From positions 1 to 37,667 of the forward strand of contig CAJWAY010000002.1 of assembly GCA_913020685.1 (NCBI GenBank): 37,667 nt of DNA. The letters are read 5' to 3'. Made by a program: the position numbers and the translations under genes. Origin of the DNA: an uncultured Flavobacteriaceae bacterium. Its GTDB lineage: Bacteria; Bacteroidota; Bacteroidia; Flavobacteriales; Flavobacteriaceae. Below the pieces are notes generated by a model. The model searched no databases. It saw only the letters and a program-made list of their open reading frames with translations, and was not told the origin of the DNA. Of the stretch, positions 18,835 to 29,073 are shown piece by piece. The first letter of the stretch is position 1. Every line of letters begins with the position of its first letter.

Positions 18835-18921
18835 ATGTCACCATCTTTTGTAGCCTTTGTGGTTATAGTTTCTACCATAGGGGTATTAATTGGAATTTTT
18901 ATTGACCTTTCCAAAAAATAA
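18835..18921 (+). CDS. 28-codon single-TM ORF directly upstream of, and in frame with, the Kv-type channel
   Basis: ATG...TAA reads MSPSFVAFVVIVSTIGVLIGIFIDLSKK*. Hydrophobic helix with a short basic tail. Below the size cutoff of the ORF track. Confidence 0.45.
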   Translation: MSPSFVAFVVIVSTIGVLIGIFIDLSKK

Positions 18922-18927
18922 TCAACC

Positions 18928-19632
18928 TTGAGGTCACCTATACTTTTTGATAAGTTTATTTATTTATTAATTATCGCCAATGTGTTGGCAATGATTTTAG
19001 AATCTCATGTATCCATTCGAGTTGTTTTCGGTGATTTTTTTGGTTTTTTTGAAGCGATATCGATTTATATTTTCTCTTTTGAATATTTATATCGTATTAG
19101 ACTTGCCTATATTGAAAATCGTTTTAAAGGTGTCTCAAATTATATATTCAGTACCTTTGGATTGATTGATTTGATATCCATTTTGCCCTTTTACCTAAAC
19201 CAATTCATTAAGGTAGACGGTAGATTCTTAAGGATACTAAGATTGTTCCGCCTTACCCGGATATTTAAGCTTGGACGAGACAGTAGTTCACTTAAGCTAT
19301 TCGTAAAAGCATTGAGGGGGGTAAAAAATGAATTAAGATTCACACTTTTTCTCTCTGCATTGGCCATCTTGTTCTCGGCTTCAGCCATCTACTATCTGGA
19401 AAATGAAGCTCAACCTGAGAAGTTTTCTAGTATTACAGAATCAATTTGGTGGGCTACAGTTTCTTTAGCTACAGTAGGTTATGGTGATGTCTATCCCATT
19501 ACTCCGGGGGGTAAGGTTTTCGCCTCAATCATTTCTTTGATCGGGATTGGTATTGTAGCTATTCCAACAGGAATTATCTCCGCCTCTTTTGTGGAGGAAA
19601 TATATTTGTTAAGAAGAAAAAGAGAAGATTAA
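18928..19632 (+). CDS. Voltage-gated potassium channel family protein
   Basis: 234 aa: S4-like RFLRILRLFRLTRIFKLGR and pore/filter SIWWATVSLATVGYGDVYPITPGGK. Start appears to be TTG. Confidence 0.9.
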   Translation: MRSPILFDKFIYLLIIANVLAMILESHVSIRVVFGDFFGFFEAISIYIFSFEYLYRIRLAYIENRFKGVSNYIFSTFGLIDLISILPFYLNQFIKVDGRFLRILRLFRLTRIFKLGRDSSSLKLFVKALRGVKNELRFTLFLSALAILFSASAIYYLENEAQPEKFSSITESIWWATVSLATVGYGDVYPITPGGKVFASIISLIGIGIVAIPTGIISASFVEEIYLLRRKRED

Positions 19633-19862
19633 ATATATTTTTTTAACCGATCTTTTGACCTTTTTTGATTAGGGGACTTTGATCCATATATAGCAAGTGT
19701 TTCTGTAATCATGATTTTTTTGCGTGTATGACACTAAAGTATTTCCTTATTTAATTAAAGAGTGCAGTAATTCCAGACTCTATACTTATTCATTTTTTTA
19801 GATTTTCAAAAAAGAAATAAAACCCTTCAATTCATTAAGTTTATTAATAGCTTTGTAACAAA

Positions 19863-21320
19863 ATGAAAAAGCACATCAGTATTATTGGCTCCGGGTTTTC
19901 CTCTTTATCAGCTGCCTGTTACTTGGCTCAATCTGGACACCGTGTACAAGTTTATGAGAAAAACAATTCCCCTGGGGGGCGAGCCCGGCAGCTTAAAAAA
20001 GATGGATTTGTTTTTGATATTGGACCCTCCTGGTATTGGATGCCCGATGTTTTTGAAAAGTTTTTTGGAGATTTTGGAAAAAAAGTAAGTGACTATTATA
20101 CTTTGGAACGCTTAGATCCTGGATATCAGGTTTATTTTGGGTGTAAGGATTCAATATTGATCGGAGATTCTTTGGAGAAGATCTATTCGACTTTCGAAGC
20201 TGAAGAGAAAGGAGGGGCTGCCAAACTAAAAAAATTCATCGGTAAGGCTGCCAACAATTATAAAATTGCGATCGACGAATTGGTATACCGCCCTGGGATT
20301 TCTGCACTAGAGCTGGTTACGCCAGATACCCTCAAAAAATTAGGTTACTTTTTTTCTAACATAAAAAGGGAGGTAACCCGAGAATTTAAAAATCCAAAAT
20401 TGGTACAGATTCTTCAATTTCCTGTATTATTTTTAGGAGCTAAACCAGCAGATACTCCTGCTTTTTACAATTTTATGAATTTTGCTGATTTTGGTTTAGG
20501 AACTTGGCATCCTAAAGATGGGATGTATAGTATTGTTAAGGGGATGGTTAGACTAGCAGAAAGTTTTGGAGTAAAAATTCACCTCGATTCCCCTGTAGAA
20601 GAAATTTTATTGGAAAACAAAAAAGCGGTGGGAGTTAAGATAAATGGGCAAAACATCCTTTCTGATATTGTTTTGAGTGGTGCGGACTATCACCACACCG
20701 AAACCTTACTTCCAAAAGATTTGAGAGCCTACAGCGAGGCATTCTGGGATAAAAAAACATTTGCACCCTCTTCTTTGCTATTTTACGTAGGATTAAATAA
20801 AAAGGTAAAAAATGTCTCCCACCACACCTTGTTTTTTGATGTAGACTTCGACACTCATGCCCAAACTATATACGATACTACTAAATGGCCAGAAGAACCT
20901 TTATTTTACGCCAATTTTCCATCGATCTCTGATCCCAATATGGCTCCACAAGGTAAAGAAGCTTGTTTTATTTTGATTCCAATTGCTCCAGGATTAGAGG
21001 ATAACGAGGAGTTGAGAAATCGTTATTTTGAAATCGTAATAGACCGTTTGGAAACACTTACCGAACAAAGATTAAAAGAGGACATTCTCTTTATGGAGTC
21101 TTTTTGTGTAAATGATTTTATTTCAGTTTACAATTCATACAAAGGGAATGCTTATGGTATGGCCAATACGCTTTTGCAAACGGCTTTCTTGAGACCTAAA
21201 TTAAAAAGCAAAAAGGTAAAAAACCTCTTTTTTACAGGACAATTGACTGTCCCTGGTCCAGGAGTCCCCCCAGCACTCATCTCAGGCAAACTGGTAGCGG
21301 GGCTAATCGAGAAAGTTTAG
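19863..21320 (+). CDS. crtI: Phytoene desaturase (CrtI-type)
   Basis: 485 aa: ISIIGSGFSSLSAACYLAQSGHRVQVYEKNNSPGGRARQLKKDGFVFDIGPSWYWMPDVFEKFF and C-terminal LFFTGQLTVPGPGVPPALISGKLVAGLI. Confidence 0.88.
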   Translation: MKKHISIIGSGFSSLSAACYLAQSGHRVQVYEKNNSPGGRARQLKKDGFVFDIGPSWYWMPDVFEKFFGDFGKKVSDYYTLERLDPGYQVYFGCKDSILIGDSLEKIYSTFEAEEKGGAAKLKKFIGKAANNYKIAIDELVYRPGISALELVTPDTLKKLGYFFSNIKREVTREFKNPKLVQILQFPVLFLGAKPADTPAFYNFMNFADFGLGTWHPKDGMYSIVKGMVRLAESFGVKIHLDSPVEEILLENKKAVGVKINGQNILSDIVLSGADYHHTETLLPKDLRAYSEAFWDKKTFAPSSLLFYVGLNKKVKNVSHHTLFFDVDFDTHAQTIYDTTKWPEEPLFYANFPSISDPNMAPQGKEACFILIPIAPGLEDNEELRNRYFEIVIDRLETLTEQRLKEDILFMESFCVNDFISVYNSYKGNAYGMANTLLQTAFLRPKLKSKKVKNLFFTGQLTVPGPGVPPALISGKLVAGLIEKV

Positions 21321-22171
21321 AACCACCAATATATGAATACGAACTCATCCTCTTTTGTTTGAATTACAGAGTCTAGTTTTTTAATGTTGCGTTCAAGAGT
21401 TGCATCATAATCTACCAACTGCTCGGAGATTTGTTCCCAGAGGCCTAATCTTTTGAATAGATTGTATTTCAAAAATTTCTCTTTTTGGAAATATTTACGA
21501 TGCTTGACCCAAAAGTCAGTATCATATAAATCTATTTTCTCTATTTCATAAATCCATTTGTTAGCTACCTGTGCTTCGAACTGGTCTACATAGACTTTTT
21601 CTTCGCGATCTGTATTGAGCATCAAATATTTCAAGTCAGTTCCGTCATAGGTATTGTTGACTAATCGACCCACTTCTGAACCCAAAAATCTAAACGTTCC
21701 ATCCAATTTTATAGCCTCGTATACTACCCTTGGAGGGTTAAATGGATTGTAATTATAATAAAAAGAAAGTGGAGAATAAGGCAATCCATCGGCCTCGTCT
21801 ATAAATAAAAAAACACTGTCTTTGTCCTCCTCCCATTGATCATATAAACGGCTATATAAAGCTCTAATCCATTGATTTTCCTCCATATACATTTGTGTGT
21901 ATTCTTGGATATCTATCATTTCATCCCTCAACCCAATTAGGTTATCGATATTGGACTCTCTGTCTCCAAATTCTTCTCCTTGACTTTCAACACCAAAGGA
22001 AACTAATACCCCAAAAAATACAATAAGGAACTCTACAAAACCTTTTTTAATTCGATCATAAAAGTCTTGAAGAGAAAAACGGTCTCCCAAAGTAATGATC
22101 CGCAACAACCAATTGAGTTTTTCCCTTTTTATCCCTTTTTCGCTTTCATCTTTATTGAAATCGTCGCTCAT
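21317..22171 (-). CDS. Membrane-anchored protein of unknown function, possibly DUF6090-like
   Basis: 284 aa: one predicted TM segment (FVEFLIVFFGVLVSFGVES) followed by a charged soluble domain. Family resemblance is by architecture only. Confidence 0.55.
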   Translation of the reverse strand: MSDDFNKDESEKGIKREKLNWLLRIITLGDRFSLQDFYDRIKKGFVEFLIVFFGVLVSFGVESQGEEFGDRESNIDNLIGLRDEMIDIQEYTQMYMEENQWIRALYSRLYDQWEEDKDSVFLFIDEADGLPYSPLSFYYNYNPFNPPRVVYEAIKLDGTFRFLGSEVGRLVNNTYDGTDLKYLMLNTDREEKVYVDQFEAQVANKWIYEIEKIDLYDTDFWVKHRKYFQKEKFLKYNLFKRLGLWEQISEQLVDYDATLERNIKKLDSVIQTKEDEFVFIYWWF

Positions 22172-22219
22172 GGGTATTTATTTTTCTTAAATATATCGAA
22201 TATATATTTGATATTTAAA

Positions 22220-24952
22220 TTATTTATTGTTGGCATTAAAATTTACTTTCTGATCAAAAATTTCATTGATGAGTTTAAATAAGATTTTCTCAAAACTATC
22301 CAAGTTTTCTTGATTTAAAGTCTGGTATTCATCTTTTTCTGTGGAAAAAGGCATAAAATATTGGGGTAGGTTTCTAAAAGAAATAATTCCTGCAGCTGTT
22401 TTTTGATGTTTGTACAAAAGAGATTTTTGAGCATAAGAATAGAGTAGAACCTGAAACAGATAGGCGTAGTCAGTATGTTCATAAAACACTTCCCAATGAG
22501 GTAATTTGAGCTGTCTGGGTTGAATCATACCTGTTTTATAATCGATAATTCTCAGGGTGTCGTTGTATAGGTCGATACGATCCACCACACCTACTAGTTT
22601 TATAGGAAAATCAATTCCAGGCACTTGAATACTTTGCTCAAATTGATCTTCTAAATTTAGTATCTTAATTCGTTTACCCTCTTGAACACATTTTTCCTCA
22701 ATGGTTAAAAAATCTAAAATGGATTTTTTCAGTACTTCAAAAATGATATGGTTCCGTCCGGTTCTGTATTCAGCACCATGGTATATGGATTGGTAGCATT
22801 CTTCCATCAGTGGCATAAGACGCTCTTTCATTTGTTTAAAATCGGTAAGTTTAAGAATTTGATTCTTATAGGGCAAGTAGAGTTGCTCAACCACCCTATG
22901 TACCAAGTTTCCTTTGTCCATGTGGTTGATCGTAGACTCCACAGTAGTTTTTTCTTTGATCATAAGCACTCTTTGGTAATAAAATTCCAAAGGGTTCCTC
23001 AGGTATAGGGAAAGGGAGGAAGGTGATAACCCTTTTTTAGCAATAGAACGTAAACGCTTATAAATGTTTTCGGTTTTTTTAATTGAGTAATCATATCTGG
23101 GTGGAGTTTTGTAATTCAAGACCAGCCGTTTTTCTTCGATTTGATGATTGGGCTGAGGTTGGTATTTTAACTGATACAAAAAGCGACTCATTTCTCCGGA
23201 ATTGAGTCCATCGCTTTGGGTGTTATAGAGTAAATAAACCCTTTTGGCCCGTTGAAGGAGTCGGTAAAAGTGATAAGTATAGATGGCGTCGTTTTCCAAA
23301 TAAGTGGGTAAGTTGAATTTTTTCCTGAGATCAAAGGGCAGGAAAGAATGGATCTTTTTACCTGAGGGTAAAATCCCCTCATTGAGATTGGTGATTACCA
23401 AATTATCAAAATCTAACAAACGGGTTTCCAGCAAACCCATAAACTGAATGCCTTTAAGTGGTTCTCCCAAAAAATCGATCTTCTCACTCTTGACAAACCA
23501 TCTAAAGACCAAAATTAACAATTGAAGATTTTCAATGAAAGCGTATTTTTGATGCATAGCTTCCAACTGATTAAAAATGGTTTTGAATTTTTCAAAATAG
23601 GCCAAATGGAGTGCAGCATCTGTTTCTTGTATCTGTTCCAAAAAATCAATATGATAGTCACATATGCGAATCAGTCGAGGGAGGAAATCGTCAACGGAAT
23701 CGACTGGAGCAAAAAAGCAATAGTCGATGGATTTAACGTTATCCGATGCATAAAGTTGGTTTTGAGCAAAACGAAAAAGATTTTTGGACTCCATCTCTTT
23801 TAGAAACTCTTTGAAATTCAAATGATGATATTGGAGCAGTGAATGGCACCAAGGTGTGGAAAATAAACTTTTGAGGTTTTTATAAAAGAAAGAGCCCTTC
23901 TTGTTGTTTAGGTGTAACTGAAAAAATATTTCGAAAAAATTGGCTGTAGGGGTTTCCTTCAAGGGGTAGCCCATGGTGACATTCCAATTCAAAGCAATAT
24001 TATCTATGGCAGAAAGTGCCGGGGTTAAAATGGATTCGTTGCCCAACACCACTGCTATTTTTTCATCGGGGTAGTCTGATGCCAGCTGTCCGGCCAATTG
24101 ACCAGCACATTTGGCTTGAGCAATATTTTTACTCACACCAATAAGTTCAATTCTTTTAGATTGAGCATAGTGCTTTTTAAATGAAGTAGGTTGGGAGCGT
24201 AAGGATTTCCATTCTGCATGATACTGACGAATAAATTTCCCGGCGGCATGAGCCTTGTCATGAAAGAAATAGTGATCTATGTCCCAACAGAGTTTTCCCT
24301 TATTTCGGTCTATAATTTCCTGAATGATCTGGGCTTCGGATTCATTAAGGGCATTGAAACCTACAAAATAATGGTATTTGTTGGTCTGGTTTAAATAAAA
24401 CTCCAAATTGGCAACCGCCTCTCTAAAAATAAAACCCAGGGTTCCTTTCTGTTTTTCTTCTAGCCTTTGATTTAATTCCTCATAAAGCGCAGGCATAAGT
24501 CTCCAAAATTCCATATGGTTTTGGATAATATTAGTCTGATCTTCACTTTTGGTCCATTGTGTCATTTCCTGGAGCGAAAATTGGAAATCAAATAAAGTTT
24601 TGACATCCACCAAATGGGCGTCTATCTCATTGAAATCGGATAAAATTATCTTAGCCCAACCCAAAAATTGATCGAAAGAATCTCGGTGTTTTTCATCTGA
24701 TACTGCTTGGTAGGCAGAGTAAAATTCAAAGGTCAAATCAACGGGGGAAATCTTTGAAAGGTTAGAAAGCTCCTCTACAAAGTTCTCGACACTCAGGATT
24801 TCAGGAGCAAAAGCCGGTTTTTGAATTTGAAGGGCCAATGCGTTCTTTAAAAACAAACTTGCCCGTTGATTGGGCACAACAATTTTAATAGATTCAAAAG
24901 GATATTTTGAATTGATAATTTCTTCCGCTATTTCATCCAAAAAGGTTTTCAT
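22220..24952 (-). CDS. PD-(D/E)XK nuclease family protein, AddB-like
   Basis: 910 aa: VVPNQRASLFLKNAL at the degenerate helicase N-terminus and C-terminal nuclease GVVDRIDLYNDTLRIIDYKTG. Immediately downstream of an AddA-like gene. Confidence 0.85.
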   Translation of the reverse strand: MKTFLDEIAEEIINSKYPFESIKIVVPNQRASLFLKNALALQIQKPAFAPEILSVENFVEELSNLSKISPVDLTFEFYSAYQAVSDEKHRDSFDQFLGWAKIILSDFNEIDAHLVDVKTLFDFQFSLQEMTQWTKSEDQTNIIQNHMEFWRLMPALYEELNQRLEEKQKGTLGFIFREAVANLEFYLNQTNKYHYFVGFNALNESEAQIIQEIIDRNKGKLCWDIDHYFFHDKAHAAGKFIRQYHAEWKSLRSQPTSFKKHYAQSKRIELIGVSKNIAQAKCAGQLAGQLASDYPDEKIAVVLGNESILTPALSAIDNIALNWNVTMGYPLKETPTANFFEIFFQLHLNNKKGSFFYKNLKSLFSTPWCHSLLQYHHLNFKEFLKEMESKNLFRFAQNQLYASDNVKSIDYCFFAPVDSVDDFLPRLIRICDYHIDFLEQIQETDAALHLAYFEKFKTIFNQLEAMHQKYAFIENLQLLILVFRWFVKSEKIDFLGEPLKGIQFMGLLETRLLDFDNLVITNLNEGILPSGKKIHSFLPFDLRKKFNLPTYLENDAIYTYHFYRLLQRAKRVYLLYNTQSDGLNSGEMSRFLYQLKYQPQPNHQIEEKRLVLNYKTPPRYDYSIKKTENIYKRLRSIAKKGLSPSSLSLYLRNPLEFYYQRVLMIKEKTTVESTINHMDKGNLVHRVVEQLYLPYKNQILKLTDFKQMKERLMPLMEECYQSIYHGAEYRTGRNHIIFEVLKKSILDFLTIEEKCVQEGKRIKILNLEDQFEQSIQVPGIDFPIKLVGVVDRIDLYNDTLRIIDYKTGMIQPRQLKLPHWEVFYEHTDYAYLFQVLLYSYAQKSLLYKHQKTAAGIISFRNLPQYFMPFSTEKDEYQTLNQENLDSFEKILFKLINEIFDQKVNFNANNK

Positions 24953-24980
24953 CCTTATTTTTCAATCCTAAAGTAAAACA

Positions 24981-27900
24981 TCATACTATCGTCTTTACTA
25001 TTGTATTTTTCCCAATGTAAACTATATAGCATTTTGATTTTTCTTGGGTCATCTCCTCCAGTAGCTCAGCATAGTAAGTAATTTGAGCAAAATGATGGGG
25101 CCGTTCTTTTCCAGTTTTATAATCAATAATCACCCAGCCATCTTTATTTTTTACAATCCTATCGGGACGAACAATAAATTTTTGAGGAATCAAAATATCT
25201 TTTTCATTATAAACTTCGATTTCTTCTTGATAGAAGGGTGAAAGTTGGGGATGATTCACGATATTTTTTAACATTTGCAGATAGTGATCGAATTCCTTTT
25301 TGTTTATATTCCCGGAATGCAGGGAATTGGTAACCACAGTGGAAATATCCTTGGCAAAGTTTACTTCGGCCATTAAATCGTGAACCAACACACCTTCTTT
25401 TCTGGCGGTAATGGTCGAATCGTCGTTCTTTGCATGCATTTGTAGCCAAAGTCTCTTTTGCCAATTTGAGTGAACTTTGAAATCGGGTTTGAAGGTTTTA
25501 AGGGGAATTTCATCCTCTTCTTCCATCTCCTCCTTTTCAACAGTAACCCACCTAAAAGGGTCTTCTATTTTAGGGGTTTGATTTCGACTTCTTACAAAAT
25601 GATTGAGCAAAGTGGCATAACTTTTATTGACAGGAATGTTTTTATCTTCCAAAGTGCATATCAAATACATTTTAGAAACAGCTCGGGTCAAAGCCACATA
25701 GAGGATGTTTAGGGCATCTCTTTGCTCTGCCAAAAGCTGACTCTCATAAAATGCAGTGGCTTCTTCACCCAAGTATTTTAATTTATTTGAAAAATGAATT
25801 CTTCCCCAACTGAAGGGAGTTTCAAAATGATTTTTGATGGGGTACCATACTTTTCGACTCCTGGAGGAAACCAATTCTTCTGAGGCGAAAGGTATAACCA
25901 CTACAGGAAACTCAAGTCCCTTAGCCTTGTGAATGGTCAAGATTTTGACAGCATTGGTTCCCTCAGGAATGACAATTTTTTGATCCTTTCCCTTTTTCTC
26001 CCAATAGTGAAGGTAACTCATGAAACCTCCTTGGGCTTGACTACTGAACTCAAAGATATCATCCAAAAAAGCATTTAAATGTGCCTCCGTATTTTCAATC
26101 AGTTGAAAGGCGGCAATGGCATATTCAACCGCATTGTAAAGAGATTTCTTTGAAAAAAACTGAAAATCAAATGAAAATTCAAATTGTTTTTTAATTTCTT
26201 TTTGAAAGGCAAAAATGGGAAGAAAAATAGATAAACTCATGCTTTGGTGCAAATCGATTTTTGTGCCCTTATTGTTGTACAAAAATTCAATGATATTCTT
26301 TCTTTCCTCCTCATTATCGGGATCTATTGTTACACGAATAAGCGAAATAAGGAAATTTACTTTTTGAGAACTACCCAGTGATAATGACTCTGAGGAGATC
26401 ATGGGTATGTCTTGTCTCTGAAGTACCTCAGCAATTATAGCTGCCTGCTCTTTTTTTCTAACTAAAATAGCCATGTCTTTCCACAAAAAACCACTGGATC
26501 GTGCAGCTTTGAGTGAGCTGACAGTTTGTTCTTGATAGAGAGGATTAGTAATTTCTTTTTTCCTACTCTTTTCGATAAACCTTAGCTCTACTTGGCCTCC
26601 CTTTTTGAGATTAAATTCCTGTTGGGTTTGTTGCCCGAACATTTGCTTTTGCTGGGGGTCTTCGCATACTGAACCTACCCATCCAAAAAACTGATTGTTG
26701 AAATCTACAATGGCCCTTCGGCTCCTATGATTTTTGGGTAGAAGGGTAATCTCGGGAAGCAATTGCTGAAAGGGGCTTTCTTTTTTCAAAAGACTCAAAA
26801 ATTGTTCGTTGTCCCCTCCCCTCCATCTGTATATTGCTTGTTTGGGATCGCCAACGAGAAATAACGATCCCACTTGATGGTCATCGTCTAGCCCCTGTAA
26901 AGCGTTGGAAATTAAAGGAATGAGATTTTTCCATTGTAAGCGGGAAGTATCTTGAAATTCGTCTATAAAGTAATAACGGTATTTTTCTCCCAGACGCTCG
27001 TAAATGTATGGAGTATCAAGGTCGGAAATTTCATCATCAATAATCTCATTAAATCGGCTGAGAAGTAATCGGTTTTCGGGAAGTTGAAGTTCATCAAGAC
27101 CTTTTTCCATGAGGCCAATCAAAGACAAGGGAGTCCATTGACTAATGATACTCTTCAAAAGTAAAATCCTACCTACTTTGGTTTTGGCTTTTGTAAAACT
27201 TTCAAGCAACCTAGGAATCAAAGCATCGATGATCGTTTTTTTGTTCTTGGAAAGAGATTGTGTGAACAGACGTTGTCCTTCTATGAGGTTTTTTTCCAAT
27301 TGGTTTTTATAAAGTCCATCAATTGTTCCATTGGCTATTTTTTCAAAATGTTTGTAGAGAATTTTTCGATTGAAATCATCTTGGGTCAATCCCTGATAGT
27401 TGAGTAATTTAAGTGTATCGACTCCTAGTGCCCTGAGTTCATCCTCTTGGGATCTGAGAAGTTTTTCGAAAGCTATTTTTTGTGGTTTAAAATCTTTTTG
27501 ATCTATATTTTTTAAATCAGATAGTGGTTGCCGATCGTTTTCATTGAGCAGGAGTTTTGAGAAATCAAATAAATCCTGACCAATATTCCAACTCTTGAGT
27601 TCTTCAATTTTATTTAAACTAAAAGTGACAAGGGTTTCGGTCAAATCTCTGTCTATACCGGCTTGATCCAGAATATTTTCTGTCATTTCTTCCAGTAACA
27701 TATCACTGTCCAGGGTAACCTCAAAGCTGGCGGGTATTTTTAAATCTTTGGCAAAACTCTTAATGATTTTGTGGGTAAAACTATCTAGCGTAATGACTTC
27801 AAAAGCGGCATACTCGTGAAGAATTTTGTTCAAAACCCTTTGCGCTTTTTGTTGCAATGATGGTAAGTCTATTCTCAGATCAATAATCAAACTGGAGCGT

Positions 27901-28130
27901 ATATCTTTGATTTTATCATCCTCTAAATGATGGGCAAGCAGATAGAGGTTGTTCAAAATTCTGAATTTCATCTCATTGACAGCCTTATTGGTAAAAGTCA
28001 GTGCCAGCATATTTCGATAGCCATTATCGTGATGTGTGCAGAGTAATTTTTTAAGGTAAGCGTAAACCAATGTATATGTCTTTCCAGAGCCTGCAGACGC
28101 ATTTATGATTTGAAAAGGACTTGATTCCAT
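24981..28130 (-). CDS. UvrD/AddA-like ATP-dependent helicase-nuclease
   Basis: 1049 aa: Walker A NASAGSGKTYTL, TFTNKAVNEMK, FIDEFQDTSRLQW, GDPKQAIYRWRGGD, TIHKAKGLEFPVVVIPF and nuclease GWVIIDYKTGKE. Confidence 0.92.
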   Translation of the reverse strand: MESSPFQIINASAGSGKTYTLVYAYLKKLLCTHHDNGYRNMLALTFTNKAVNEMKFRILNNLYLLAHHLEDDKIKDIRSSLIIDLRIDLPSLQQKAQRVLNKILHEYAAFEVITLDSFTHKIIKSFAKDLKIPASFEVTLDSDMLLEEMTENILDQAGIDRDLTETLVTFSLNKIEELKSWNIGQDLFDFSKLLLNENDRQPLSDLKNIDQKDFKPQKIAFEKLLRSQEDELRALGVDTLKLLNYQGLTQDDFNRKILYKHFEKIANGTIDGLYKNQLEKNLIEGQRLFTQSLSKNKKTIIDALIPRLLESFTKAKTKVGRILLLKSIISQWTPLSLIGLMEKGLDELQLPENRLLLSRFNEIIDDEISDLDTPYIYERLGEKYRYYFIDEFQDTSRLQWKNLIPLISNALQGLDDDHQVGSLFLVGDPKQAIYRWRGGDNEQFLSLLKKESPFQQLLPEITLLPKNHRSRRAIVDFNNQFFGWVGSVCEDPQQKQMFGQQTQQEFNLKKGGQVELRFIEKSRKKEITNPLYQEQTVSSLKAARSSGFLWKDMAILVRKKEQAAIIAEVLQRQDIPMISSESLSLGSSQKVNFLISLIRVTIDPDNEEERKNIIEFLYNNKGTKIDLHQSMSLSIFLPIFAFQKEIKKQFEFSFDFQFFSKKSLYNAVEYAIAAFQLIENTEAHLNAFLDDIFEFSSQAQGGFMSYLHYWEKKGKDQKIVIPEGTNAVKILTIHKAKGLEFPVVVIPFASEELVSSRSRKVWYPIKNHFETPFSWGRIHFSNKLKYLGEEATAFYESQLLAEQRDALNILYVALTRAVSKMYLICTLEDKNIPVNKSYATLLNHFVRSRNQTPKIEDPFRWVTVEKEEMEEEDEIPLKTFKPDFKVHSNWQKRLWLQMHAKNDDSTITARKEGVLVHDLMAEVNFAKDISTVVTNSLHSGNINKKEFDHYLQMLKNIVNHPQLSPFYQEEIEVYNEKDILIPQKFIVRPDRIVKNKDGWVIIDYKTGKERPHHFAQITYYAELLEEMTQEKSKCYIVYIGKNTIVKTIV

Positions 28131-28224
28131 ATATTGGTATAATTTTTAAAATTAGGTTTTTAGCTGTCATCATTTAACAAATCAATAAAAGAAATTATAA
28201 TTTTGTAAAAAATTAAATATTATT

Positions 28225-28833
28225 ATGGCTTTCGAACTACCACAATTACCTTATGCTTACGATGCATTAGAACCGCATATAGATGCAAAAACTATGGAGA
28301 TTCACTACAGTAAACACCACAATGGTTACACAACAAAGCTCAACGGTGCGCTTGAGGGATCGGGAATGGAGTCTGACACAATTGAATCTATTTTAGAAAA
28401 CTTAGACATGGACAATGCTGCTCTAAGAAACAATGGAGGAGGATATTATAATCACTCTTTGTTTTGGGAAGTGATGGGGCCTAATGGAGGGGGAACTCCC
28501 TTGAGTACCTTAGCGCAAGCCATTGATGCAGCTTATGGATCATTTGAAAGTTTTAAATCCGCTTTTTCCAATGCAGCTGCTAACCAATTTGGTTCTGGCT
28601 GGGCTTGGCTTTGTGTTCAAAAAGGAGGCAAAGTAGAAGTTTGTTCATCTGCTAATCAAGACAATCCCTTGATGCCGGGTATCGGATGTGGAGGAACTCC
28701 TATTCTTGGTATTGACATTTGGGAACACGCTTATTATCTCAATTACCAAAACAGAAGACCAGATTATATTAATGCATTTTTTAATGTGATTAACTGGGAA
28801 AAAGTGAGTGAATTATATGAACAAAACAAGTAA
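28225..28833 (+). CDS. Superoxide dismutase [Fe/Mn]
   Basis: 202 aa: [40 protein letters not shown] and [19 protein letters not shown]. Confidence 0.95.
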   Translation: MAFELPQLPYAYDALEPHIDAKTMEIHYSKHHNGYTTKLNGALEGSGMESDTIESILENLDMDNAALRNNGGGYYNHSLFWEVMGPNGGGTPLSTLAQAIDAAYGSFESFKSAFSNAAANQFGSGWAWLCVQKGGKVEVCSSANQDNPLMPGIGCGGTPILGIDIWEHAYYLNYQNRRPDYINAFFNVINWEKVSELYEQNK

Positions 28834-28864
28834 AAAAGGGATTCTTTCTAAATAGGTGAAAAAT

Positions 28865-28892
28865 AAAAAGGGAGGATAAATCCTCCCTTTTT
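28865..28892. terminator. Bidirectional rho-independent-type terminator
   Basis: AAAAAGGGAGGAT-AA-ATCCTCCCTTTTT perfect hairpin with A and T tracts, between convergent sod (+) and purF-like (-). Confidence 0.85.
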
Positions 28893-29073
28893 GCCCCAAA
28901 TCTTACCATGAACTTAACCTACTTATGTTCTGGTTTTATAAAAGTACCTTAAAGAAATACTGAGTTAATAATAAAACGTTAAAATGCACTTTTTTCTGAT
29001 AACTGGATTTTAGATAAACTTTATTTAAAAAAAATAATTTTTTTTAATTCTTCAAAAAATTTATTCCCAATAA

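Noticed and set aside
19763-19785. AGAGT...ACTCT short inverted repeat upstream of crtI
   Set aside because: Only 5 bp of perfect arm in AT-rich DNA; consistent with chance.
25207-25464. 85-aa minus-strand ORF inside the AddA-like gene
   Set aside because: Same-strand alternate frame inside a clear CDS; basic, low-complexity translation.
22220-28130. Helicase plus nuclease pair as a new phage-defence system
   Set aside because: Domain layout and order match AddAB recombination repair proteins; no other defence-like neighbours.
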